Assembly (NCBI GenBank): GCA_965365465.1
Contig: CBDUBU010000164.1
Location: 1 to 8,784 of the forward strand
Origin: CBDUBU01 sp965365465
GTDB lineage: Bacteria; Bacteroidota; Rhodothermia; Rhodothermales; DASSAV01
DNA length: 8,784 nucleotides
Direction of reading: 5' to 3'
Both the position numbers and the translations under genes were made by a program. Below the pieces are notes generated by a model, which was not told the DNA's origin, ran no database searches, and saw nothing but the letters and a program-made list of their open reading frames with translations. Below are positions 1 through 5,513 of this stretch, one piece after another (the first letter of the stretch is position 1; the number at the start of each line of letters is the position of its first letter).

Positions 1-762
1 GTCGTCCATGCGCAGATGGCACCGCCCGCCAAACTCCATCGCCGCGCCGAAGTTTAACTCGCGCATGGCTCCTTCCTCGGTAACCTGTCCGGTCTGGCGA
101 ACCGTGCCTGCCGTAACAGCAGGCAGGAACGGGACCGTCTCCCCGGCCTCCACAAGAGACGGCTCCAGATCGATAGCATAGGTCTCAAACGCGATAAAAG
201 AGAGATCTCGCGTGAAAGAGGGGGTGTACTCACCGTTCTCCGTCCTGACCGAAAACTCTCCGGGCAGGGGCATAAAAAAGTCAGTGATTGAATTGCTGGG
301 ATTGTCGCCTTCGAAAACCAGATTCCGCTCAAACGTATTTACCTGATTATAGGCAGCGGCAAACACCAGAGAACCGCGCGCCGTAGGCGCTTTGGCTACA
401 TAGGCAAAATTCCCGAGACGGGTCTGGGTCACTTCGTTGTCTGCGTCAAAGCCGGCTCCTGCCGCCTGAAAGGTGCCCTGGTCAAGCGTGGAGAGGGTGT
501 TAAGGGAGCCGCCGATCATAGAGTACTGAAAGTACCCCAGCGCTGCAGGGTTATAAACGAGCGCCGTATAATCCGGCACGCCGGCAATCCCGGCGCCAGC
601 CATTCCCATCATTCTGGCCCCTGTGGCGGGAAAGCGCTGCGTGAAACGCAATGCGTCCTCACCAGTCTGCGCCACCGCTGCTCGTTGTGGCAAAAACATT
701 CCTGCCAGCAACAACGTGAAGGCAAGGCGTGACATCATCGTGAAGGTGTTATCTGGTCTCAT
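1..762 (-). CDS. OmpP1/FadL-like outer-membrane protein, 3'-truncated by window edge
   Basis: The minus strand is open from an ATG at 762 to base 1 (254 codons, no stop), so the C-terminal part lies outside the window. Residues 1-31 look like a Sec signal peptide: a hydrophobic stretch ending AVA, cleaved before Gln32. The mature start contains ATGARMMGMAGAGIAGVPDY followed by NPAALG (residues 71-76). That Gly/Ala-rich stretch leading into an Asn-Pro-Ala motif is typical of the N-terminus of OmpP1/FadL/TodX-type beta-barrels, which carry hydrophobic compounds across the outer membrane. The rest shows alternating strand-like segments. I did not see ligand-specific residues, so the substrate is unknown. 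No good Shine-Dalgarno precedes the ATG; two further in-frame ATGs follow at codons 9 and 10. A terminator for the upstream gene lies about 80 bases before the start, so this gene probably has its own promoter. A TATAAA-like box on the minus strand (804-799) is the only candidate seen, with no convincing -35. Confidence 0.8.
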   Translation of the reverse strand, partial: MRPDNTFTMMSRLAFTLLLAGMFLPQRAAVAQTGEDALRFTQRFPATGARMMGMAGAGIAGVPDYTALVYNPAALGYFQYSMIGGSLNTLSTLDQGTFQAAGAGFDADNEVTQTRLGNFAYVAKAPTARGSLVFAAAYNQVNTFERNLVFEGDNPSNSITDFFMPLPGEFSVRTENGEYTPSFTRDLSFIAFETYAIDLEPSLVEAGETVPFLPAVTAGTVRQTGQVTEEGAMRELNFGAAMEFGGRCHLRMDD

Positions 763-776
763 GGCTCTATGTAATT

Positions 777-789
777 CGTCAGACTGACG
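777..789. promoter_or_regulatory. 13-bp perfect palindrome before the FadL-like gene
   Basis: CGTCAG-A-CTGACG is a perfect dyad with 6-base arms and a 1-base centre. It lies 15-27 bases upstream of the FadL-like start, between the AT-rich promoter candidate and the ATG. With a single central base it cannot form a normal RNA hairpin, so a protein-binding site is the more natural reading. This is inferred from symmetry and position only. Confidence 0.3.
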
Positions 790-843
790 TAAATCTTTTT
801 TATATACAGATGCCTGTGTCGTTAACCACCCGACCGGGCGGCC

Positions 844-874
844 ATAAAAAAGGCCCGCGCGAAACGCACGGGCC
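844..874 (-). terminator. Intrinsic terminator of the low-complexity lipoprotein gene
   Basis: Read on the minus strand, a 10-bp GC-rich stem (GGCCCGTGCG / CGCGCGGGCC, one G-U wobble) closes a 3-base TTT loop and is followed at once by TTTTTTAT. It begins 59 bases after the TAG at 933-935. On the plus strand the wobble becomes a C-A mismatch and there is no T tract after the stem, so it is oriented for the minus strand. It separates the lipoprotein gene from the FadL-like gene. Confidence 0.9.
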
Positions 875-932
875 CCATCCCGGCTCAGGGCGCTGTCACC
901 CGGGCGCACATCTCCAACTGAAGACCGACCGG

Positions 933-2186
933 CTACCTCCGGCTGCTGCGACCTGAACTTCCTGAAGAACTAGATGACCGGCCCGAAGAAGAAGATGAAC
1001 CGCTCGATGACGAAGATCTTCCTACGGAGCCACTGCTGCTTCCTGACGAAGATCGCCCGCTCGAATAGGAGCCTGAACTGCCGCTGCTCCGGGAAGAAGA
1101 ACGTCCGGAAGATCCGCTGCTCCTGCTGGATGAACGATCTACACTTCCGCTGCTGCCAGAAGAGCGTCCCGAACTGCCGCTGCTGCGGGTGGAAGGAGGC
1201 GGAGAATACTTTTCCCTGCTGCCGCTTTCTCCCGAAGAGGACCTGCCGGCCCGACTTCCCGAAGAACGTGAGGTCGAACGTCCGTAGGTCCCGTTGTTGT
1301 TATCATCTGTTGAGCGTGAGGTGGTGGAACTGCCTGTAGTTCCCCGGCTGCCGGAAGAGCGCGAAGTTGAGCGCCCGTAGGTGCCAGTAGCATCTGAACT
1401 TCTTCCGCGCTCCCCATAGGTCGAGCGGCCCGTAGTTCCCCGGCTCTCTGTCCCGCTCACGCTGCGACCGCGCGTCGAGGAGCGCGTGGCTGCACCGCTC
1501 CGTGTGGATGAACCTGTCCCTGCGCGAGAGACACTCCGTGCCGTTGTTCCACGCGTATATGTACCGTCACTGTCCGAGTCCGTATAACCGCGCCCCGCCG
1601 CGCCCCGTGCTCTCGTATCGCCCCGGTCGTACCCGCGTCCGGCTCCGCCAACGCCGGTAAGAGCGCCGCGTCCGAGCGTGCTGCCGCGCGGTTCGTAAAA
1701 GCCTCGCTTGCGAATGGCATAGGGCGCGTCATACCGCCAGCCTCCATAGTATGGCCCGTACACGTTCAGATACCCCGGATAATAACCGGAATAGAACGGA
1801 CGGTTATAATACCCCCAGTAGGACGGATAGTACCCCCATCCTATAGAGAAAAATGGATCATAGTAGAAAGGGTCCATCCAGTACGAATGGCTCCAGAAGG
1901 GATCATAATACATCCCGATCCCGAAACTGAACCGGTCGAAATAACGCCTGTAGCGGTACGGGTCGTTGTGGTAATAGTCGTCCTCGTCGTCATAGTAGTA
2001 GCGTGTAACGACGACATCCTCATCATCACGCTCTTCGACCTCGACGTAATCCGGCTCTCGGTCATACCGGCGTTCTACGACGCCCATCTGCGTATAACAG
2101 CCAGTCAGACCGACCAGCACGAGAACCAGCATCGGGAGCCCAGTGAGCCGCGTGACAGATGCGTTAAACTTGGAAGACAGATTCAT
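933..2186 (-). CDS. Tyr-rich / Ser-Gly-Arg-rich low-complexity lipoprotein
   Basis: The 417-residue product is not assigned to a family. Residues 1-30 form a lipoprotein signal ending in the lipobox LTGC, with Cys30 the only cysteine, so the mature protein should be lipid-anchored in the envelope. Residues 31-75 are acidic. Residues 61-160 hold 27 tyrosines plus many Trp, Phe, Gly and Pro in motifs such as YYDPF and GYYPSYWGYY. From about 161 the composition switches to Gly, Arg, Ser and Thr, and the last 87 residues hold 53 Ser and 12 Arg, with one acidic residue (Asp350). A 14-residue unit starting GTYGRSTSRS occurs at 268-281 and 299-312. The start is supported by an AGAGGGAG stretch (complement of 2192-2199) just upstream. 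The gene is monocistronic, with a terminator at 874-844 and a divergent neighbour, proS. The aromatic part could be a surface or matrix-binding segment and the cationic tail could bind polyanions; both are guesses. Confidence 0.8.
   Translation of the reverse strand: MNLSSKFNASVTRLTGLPMLVLVLVGLTGCYTQMGVVERRYDREPDYVEVEERDDEDVVVTRYYYDDEDDYYHNDPYRYRRYFDRFSFGIGMYYDPFWSHSYWMDPFYYDPFFSIGWGYYPSYWGYYNRPFYSGYYPGYLNVYGPYYGGWRYDAPYAIRKRGFYEPRGSTLGRGALTGVGGAGRGYDRGDTRARGAAGRGYTDSDSDGTYTRGTTARSVSRAGTGSSTRSGAATRSSTRGRSVSGTESRGTTGRSTYGERGRSSDATGTYGRSTSRSSGSRGTTGSSTTSRSTDDNNNGTYGRSTSRSSGSRAGRSSSGESGSREKYSPPPSTRSSGSSGRSSGSSGSVDRSSSRSSGSSGRSSSRSSGSSGSYSSGRSSSGSSSGSVGRSSSSSGSSSSSGRSSSSSGSSGRSSRR
936..1190 (-). 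repeat. Ser/Gly/Arg low-complexity coding tract
   Basis: Codons for roughly residues 333-417 of the lipoprotein repeat short units of the type RSSSRSSGSSG and SSSSSGSSG. At DNA level these are Ser, Gly and Arg codons in irregular order with mixed synonymous choices, not a perfect tandem repeat. The tract is still prone to length variation between strains and to assembly or alignment error. Confidence 0.75.
1251..1292 (-). repeat. 14-residue protein repeat, second copy
   Basis: Encodes residues 299-312 of the lipoprotein (GTYGRSTSRSSGSR). The amino acids are identical to those encoded at 1344-1385, while about a third of the nucleotides differ, nearly all at synonymous positions. Confidence 0.8.
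1344..1385 (-). repeat. 14-residue protein repeat, first copy
   Basis: Encodes residues 268-281 of the lipoprotein, the partner of the copy at 1251-1292. The two are separated by 17 residues that include Asp-Asp-Asn-Asn-Asn. Confidence 0.8.
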
Positions 2187-2263
2187 GGCAACTCCCTCTT
2201 AAAAATGCGTGACCGCCGATCATCGCACGGTCTTTCCATCTAGGTACGCCTGTTCCTATCAGA

Positions 2264-2292
2264 ATGTTAAGAGCACAGTAAGGATTTTCCAA
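2264..2292 (-). promoter_or_regulatory. Candidate promoter of the lipoprotein gene
   Basis: On the minus strand TTGGAA (2292-2287) and TAACAT (2269-2264) are separated by 17 bases. Each matches 4 of 6 bases of the sigma70 consensus. Transcription would begin near 2257, about 70 bases before the ATG. This is a weak match, supported mainly by spacing and position. Confidence 0.27.
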
Positions 2293-2304
2293 TAACTACG
2301 AGTT

Positions 2305-2333
2305 TTGCAATCTCTGTAAGGAGCCGGTATATT
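2305..2333 (+). promoter_or_regulatory. Candidate promoter of proS
   Basis: TTGCAA (2305-2310, 4/6) and TATATT (2328-2333, 5/6) are spaced by 17 bases. Transcription would begin near 2340 and leave a leader of about 184 bases. The -35 is only 13 bases from that of the candidate divergent promoter, so the two would compete or share regulation if both are real. Confidence 0.35.
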
Positions 2334-2395
2334 GCCCGTTTTATTTCTCCCTGGCGCCAGTGAAGTTCTTGTGCTCTAATGGACGCCCCCTGCCT

Positions 2396-2460
2396 CTTGC
2401 AGGTAACATGGGCTGGTTTATTTGATCGCAAAAACCACGCCGGTTTGCGCTTCCTGCAAG
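2396..2460 (+). repeat. Inverted repeat in the proS leader
   Basis: CTTGCAGG (2396-2403) and CCTGCAAG (2453-2460) are perfect 8-base complements with 49 bases between them, inside the predicted proS leader. The pairing could form a long-loop RNA structure. I see no T-box consensus (no AGGGTGG-like element) and no T run, so it is not a recognised riboswitch or attenuator. Confidence 0.3.
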
Positions 2461-2523
2461 TTACCGGCCCCCGCACTTCGCTGCTCCGGAACCTGTACTT
2501 AAAACAATTCATAGCTGTATACA

Positions 2524-3996
2524 ATGGCCGACGCTATCACGCCCCGCAGTAGCGATTACTCCCAGTGGTTTGTCGATGTCGTGCGCAGCGCAAAGCTGGC
2601 GGATTACTCGCCGGTGCGCGGCTGTATGATTATCCGCCCCAATGGATATGCGCTCTGGGAAAACATGCGCGATGCCCTTGACCGTATGTTCAAGGAAACG
2701 GGGCATGAGAACGCCTATTTCCCTCTGTTTATTCCCGAATCGTTTCTGGCAAAGGAAGCGCAGCACGTCGAAGGCTTCGCCAAGGAATGCGCCGTCGTAA
2801 CGCATTCCCGCTTGACCATCGACGAGAGCGGAGCGCTGATCCCTGATCCGGCCTCTCGCCTCGAAGAGAATCTCATCGTGCGTCCCACTTCGGAAACCAT
2901 CATCTGGGATACGTACAGCAAATGGATCCAGTCGTGGCGCGACTTGCCGATTCTGATTAACCAGTGGGCGAATGTCGTACGCTGGGAAATGCGCACGCGC
3001 CTGTTCCTGCGCACCATGGAGTTTCTCTGGCAGGAAGGCCATACCGCCCATGAGACACGGGAAGAGGCCGTAGAAGAAACCTTTCGGATGCTCGGTGTTT
3101 ATACCACCTTCGCGCAGGAATTCATGGCCGTGCCCGTCATTCAGGGCGCCAAGACGGCGAGCGAGCGGTTTGCAGGCGCCGAGGAGACCTACTGCATAGA
3201 AGCCCTGATGCAGGACGGAAAGGCCCTTCAGGCAGGAACGAGCCACTTTCTGGGCCAGAACTTCGCACGGGCTTTTAACTGCCAGTTCCAGAATAAAGAG
3301 AACGAACTCGAATACGTGTGGGCCACTTCCTGGGGCGTTTCCACCCGACTGATCGGCGCGCTCATTATGACGCATTCCGACGATCAGGGCCTCATTCTCC
3401 CCCCTCGCCTCGCTCCAACACAGGCAGTACTGATCCCCATTTATCGTAAGGAAGATGAAAAAACGGCTGTGCTGGAAGCAGCGCACCGCCTGGAGCAGTC
3501 ATTGAAGGAGGCAGGCGTTTCAGTCAAGCTGGATGCCCGCGAGTCGCAGCGACCGGGGTGGAAGTTCAACGAGTATGAAGTGCAGGGCGTGCCGGTGCGG
3601 CTTGCCATTGGTCCTCGGGACGTGCAAAACGGCACGATTGAGATGGCGCGCCGCGACACACGCATGAAGGAGAGCATCCATCAGGAAGGCATTGCTGAAC
3701 GCATACGTTCAACGCTCGATGCCATCCAACAGAACCTCTTTGACCGTGCGCTGCAATTCCGGCAAGAACACACGACAGAAGTAAACTCCTACGCTGAGTT
3801 CAGGGAGGTGCTGGAAGAAAAGGGTGGGTTCCTTCTGGCGCACTGGGACGGCACGGCGGAGACGGAGGCCCGGATCAAGGAGGACACAAAAGCAACCATT
3901 CGCTGCATCCCCATAGATCAGGAAATAGAGCCGGGAATAGACATGCTGACCGGGAAACCATCGCAGGGGCGCGTGGTTTTTGCGAAAGCATATTAA
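2524..3996 (+). CDS. proS: Prolyl-tRNA synthetase, archaeal/eukaryal-type (class IIa)
   Basis: ProRS charges tRNA-Pro with proline using ATP in the cytoplasm. The 490-residue protein has the short architecture without the editing insertion that splits the catalytic core of E. coli-type ProRS. Visible class II and ProRS signatures are VRPTSETI (119-126), motif 2 with RWEMRTRLFLRTMEFLWQEG (153-172) followed by HTAHE, QAGTSHFLGQNFARAFN (236-252), and motif 3 around SWGVSTRLIGALIMTHSDDQ (269-288) ending LPPRLAP. The anticodon-binding domain follows (about 300-400), then a C-terminal domain ending FAKAY with the terminal Tyr usual for this type. In the C-terminal domain the cysteines that bind zinc in some relatives are absent (HWDGTAETEA and IDMLTG occupy those places; only Cys461 remains). 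The ATG lacks a Shine-Dalgarno but sits at the expected N-terminus. The stop overlaps that of the convergent Rrf2 gene. Confidence 0.97.
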   Translation: MADAITPRSSDYSQWFVDVVRSAKLADYSPVRGCMIIRPNGYALWENMRDALDRMFKETGHENAYFPLFIPESFLAKEAQHVEGFAKECAVVTHSRLTIDESGALIPDPASRLEENLIVRPTSETIIWDTYSKWIQSWRDLPILINQWANVVRWEMRTRLFLRTMEFLWQEGHTAHETREEAVEETFRMLGVYTTFAQEFMAVPVIQGAKTASERFAGAEETYCIEALMQDGKALQAGTSHFLGQNFARAFNCQFQNKENELEYVWATSWGVSTRLIGALIMTHSDDQGLILPPRLAPTQAVLIPIYRKEDEKTAVLEAAHRLEQSLKEAGVSVKLDARESQRPGWKFNEYEVQGVPVRLAIGPRDVQNGTIEMARRDTRMKESIHQEGIAERIRSTLDAIQQNLFDRALQFRQEHTTEVNSYAEFREVLEEKGGFLLAHWDGTAETEARIKEDTKATIRCIPIDQEIEPGIDMLTGKPSQGRVVFAKAY

Positions 3997-4457
3997 TTCC
4001 GGCCTTTCTCTACGTTTATCTGCTGTAGATCTTTAAGCCGGAAATCAAACTCGTCGATCCGTTCCGCCATTTCAGCCAGATTCATTTTCTCAAACATGGT
4101 TCTCAGGCGCTGACGCTCTTTGGCCCACCCCTCATGGAGCGGGCACGGGTGCTGATTTCCACACGCCGGCAAGCCGAGCACACACTCGGTGAAAAGCTCC
4201 GGCCCGTCGATGGCTGTGACGAGATCGAGCAGCGTTATTTTCTCAGCCGGGTGGGCCAGCATGATTCCTCCATTAGGCCCCCGAAAAGAGTTCATCAACC
4301 CTGCCTGGGTCAGCTTCTGAAAGATTTTAGTCAGAAAGTGGAAAGAGATGTTTAGCTCGTCGCTGATGTCTCGGATCGATACGAAACCGTCACGCTTCAG
4401 CGTTGCCAGGTAAAGAGAAGCCCGGATTCCGTACTCGGCGCTCTTGGATAGCAGCAT
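3993..4457 (-). CDS. Rrf2/IscR-family iron-sulfur transcriptional regulator
   Basis: The 154-residue product has an N-terminal winged helix-turn-helix typical of Rrf2: LLSKSAEYGIRASLYLA (2-18), the recognition region around VSIRDISDELNISFHFLTKI (26-45), and the wing RGPNGGIML (59-67). The dimerisation helix follows. Cys92, Cys99 and Cys105 with His108 lie in ECVLGLPACGNQHPCPLHEG. This closely parallels the Cys92/Cys98/Cys104/His107 cluster site of E. coli IscR, so a [2Fe-2S] or [4Fe-4S] cluster is expected. Such proteins sense iron-sulfur status, oxidative stress or nitric oxide and bind promoter DNA. I chose the ATG at 4457 because AGGAGT sits 6 bases upstream; an upstream ATG at 4496 would add 13 residues that do not resemble the family. 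No iron-sulfur assembly gene adjoins, so the regulon cannot be told from context. The gene is divergent from the sigma-factor gene and could regulate it and itself. Confidence 0.93.
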   Translation of the reverse strand: MLLSKSAEYGIRASLYLATLKRDGFVSIRDISDELNISFHFLTKIFQKLTQAGLMNSFRGPNGGIMLAHPAEKITLLDLVTAIDGPELFTECVLGLPACGNQHPCPLHEGWAKERQRLRTMFEKMNLAEMAERIDEFDFRLKDLQQINVEKGRN

Positions 4458-4463
4458 TTCGTT

Positions 4464-4469
4464 ACTCCT
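4464..4469 (-). promoter_or_regulatory. Shine-Dalgarno fixing the Rrf2 start
   Basis: The minus strand reads AGGAGT-AACGAA-ATG. This is the best ribosome-binding site in the window and favours the start at 4457 over the longer frame starting at 4496. Confidence 0.8.
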
Positions 4470-4540
4470 GTTTTGAAATACACTATAAAAAACCACCTAT
4501 TCCATCAAATCGCTAATACAAAATCTTTTATGCTTGACGC

Positions 4541-4559
4541 ACTGTAGCCAGATTACAGT
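4541..4559. promoter_or_regulatory. ACTGTA-N7-TACAGT dyad in the Rrf2/sigma spacer
   Basis: A perfect 6-base inverted repeat with a 7-base spacer lies 84 bases upstream of the Rrf2 start and 165 bases upstream of the sigma-factor start. It begins just after TTGACG (4534-4539). The geometry suits a dimeric repressor or activator. It resembles a LexA box (CTGT-N8-ACAG) but has N9 between those tetramers, so LexA is unlikely. Its regulator is unknown; either neighbouring gene could be controlled from it. Confidence 0.4.
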
Positions 4560-4638
4560 CAGCCACCTCCTTTTTCCGAAAACCTGCGGATGCTGCGTGG
4601 GACCTTATCGTCCAATCTGCCCGGAGCAAGCACTCTGA

Positions 4639-4664
4639 GGAACCGGAAACGCCCTGCAACCTAA
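4639..4664 (+). promoter_or_regulatory. Possible ECF-type promoter of the sigma-factor gene
   Basis: GGAAC (4639-4643) followed after 16 bases by CCTAA (4660-4664) resembles the GGAAC / TCTAA pattern of RpoE-type promoters, with spacing at or slightly below the usual. Transcription would start near 4671, about 53 bases before the GTG. Many ECF sigma genes are self-activated from such sites. It is suggestive only. Confidence 0.3.
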
Positions 4665-4723
4665 AACATACTTGTTTCAACATCTTTTCCCTTTTTCCAT
4701 TTGCGTTCAACCCCAGAGCGCTT

Positions 4724-5320
4724 GTGCCGCAACCTCCTCGCCCCGTGACGCCAGCGCAACTTGATCTTGAGGCCCTTCTCAGAGGGGATCATGCCGCATT
4801 CGAGCAACTCGTCGTGCAGGAAAGCCCACGCCTTTTTCGTGTACTGGTTCGAATTGTCCGGGATGAGGACGAAGCGCGCAGCGTCATGCAGGAAACCTTC
4901 CTGCAAGCATTCAAACGTCTCCACACCTTTCGAGGCGAGTCCAAAGTAACGACCTGGCTCTATAGCATAGGCATTAACCAGGCCCGCGGCGCACTCCGCA
5001 AACTTCGACGGACACAACCCCTTGAAGAAAAAGACATCGAGCAGCTTCAGCCCGGCTTCAGAATGGGCATGTATGTTCAACATTTTGAACCCTGGAGACC
5101 CGACCGCGCAACCGAACAATCGGAGAGGCGTGAGCTTGTTCGCCGCGCCATTGACCAGCTTCCTGATGACTACAGGCTGGTTGTCATTCTTCGCGACATG
5201 GAGGAGCTTTCTACGGCAGAAGCAGCGCGTGTACTGGAAATCAACGAAGGAGCAGTGCGGGTCAGACTGCACCGCGCCCGACAGGCGCTTCGTGCGCTGC
5301 TAGACAGTCATTTCCGTTAG
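4724..5320 (+). CDS. ECF-type RNA polymerase sigma factor, no adjacent anti-sigma gene
   Basis: The 198-residue product has the two-domain layout of extracytoplasmic-function sigma factors. Sigma region 2 spans about residues 22-96: DHAAFEQLV, RIVRDEDEARSVMQETFLQA for region 2.2, then FRGESKVTTWLYSIGINQAR for 2.3-2.4. After a linker (97-135), region 4 spans 139-194, with IDQLPDDYRLVVILRDMEEL and the helix-turn-helix STAEAARVLEINEGAVRVRL (163-182) that reads the -35 element. It directs core polymerase to a stress- or envelope-linked regulon. The start is uncertain: GTG at 4724 is the first plausible codon, with GTG at 4745 the alternative; there is no ATG before region 2 and only a weak AGAG upstream. 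No zinc-finger or membrane anti-sigma gene follows within the next 193 bases, so its partner is either encoded elsewhere or absent. Confidence 0.9.
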   Translation: MPQPPRPVTPAQLDLEALLRGDHAAFEQLVVQESPRLFRVLVRIVRDEDEARSVMQETFLQAFKRLHTFRGESKVTTWLYSIGINQARGALRKLRRTQPLEEKDIEQLQPGFRMGMYVQHFEPWRPDRATEQSERRELVRRAIDQLPDDYRLVVILRDMEELSTAEAARVLEINEGAVRVRLHRARQALRALLDSHFR

Positions 5321-5411
5321 CCTTCCCGATCAATCGTTGCTTTTGCATGGTCTTGACCGTTGTCCTTCTGCCCTGTGCGCAACCCTGACTTGTCGCTTAC
5401 ATCCCGCGATT

Positions 5412-5442
5412 TTTGAGGAGCAAGGGGTTTTATATAATGTTG
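5412..5442 (+). promoter_or_regulatory. Candidate promoter of the DUF1080/DUF5916 pair
   Basis: TTTG (5412-5415) and TAATGTTG (5435-5442) are 19 bases apart. That matches the Bacteroidota -33 TTTG / -7 TAnnTTTG arrangement with one mismatch in the -7 box. The same place contains TATAAT (5433-5438), a perfect sigma70 -10 without a good -35. Transcription would begin near 5448, leaving a leader of about 65 bases. The 193-base gap (5321-5513) shows no credible gene. Confidence 0.45.
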
Positions 5443-5513
5443 CCCGTCGTACCTTTGACAATAGAAGAAGCGCTGGCCTTCCAGGTCTTACGAACCAGAT
5501 CTATAATCATATC

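Larger units (their letters stand above)
2187..2523. other. Divergent intergenic region, lipoprotein gene / proS
   Basis: This 337-base spacer has no convincing gene. An 85-codon minus-strand open frame here (2524-2267) has no domain, no ribosome site, and would run across both promoter candidates. The region holds one sigma70-like candidate for each direction, a 10-bp palindrome CTGGCGCCAG at 2351-2360, and an 8-bp inverted repeat flanking a 49-base spacer at 2396-2460. The 5' leader of proS would be about 180 bases if the plus-strand promoter is right. Confidence 0.6.

Noticed and set aside
2241..2258. Hairpin TAGGTAC-N4-GTTCCTA upstream of the lipoprotein gene
   Set aside because: Seven-base AT-containing arms with a mismatch and no U tract; expected by chance in a spacer of this size.
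2267..2524. 85-codon minus-strand frame in the divergent spacer
   Set aside because: No domain, signal or ribosome site; Arg/Lys/Cys-rich composition looks like translated non-coding DNA, and it overlaps the promoter candidates.
2509..3486. 325-codon open frame on the minus strand opposite proS
   Set aside because: It lies wholly antisense to a clear proS gene, has no recognisable domain or ribosome site, and is the kind of shadow frame that codon bias produces opposite GC-rich genes.
4480..4500. IscR-type operator near AAAAAACCACC upstream of the Rrf2 gene
   Set aside because: Only one half resembles the site; the second half with GG and the AT-rich flank at the right spacing is missing.
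4542..4558. LexA-type SOS box
   Set aside because: The tetramers CTGT and ACAG are separated by 9 bases rather than 8, and neither neighbour is an SOS gene, so it is described only as a dyad.
4661..5272. 203-codon minus-strand frame opposite the sigma-factor gene
   Set aside because: Antisense to a clear ECF sigma gene and without recognisable motifs.
5337..5513. N-terminal extension of the DUF1080 protein
   Set aside because: It would place the lipoprotein signal at residue 60 and it overlaps the best promoter candidate; the start at 5514 gives a clean lipobox.
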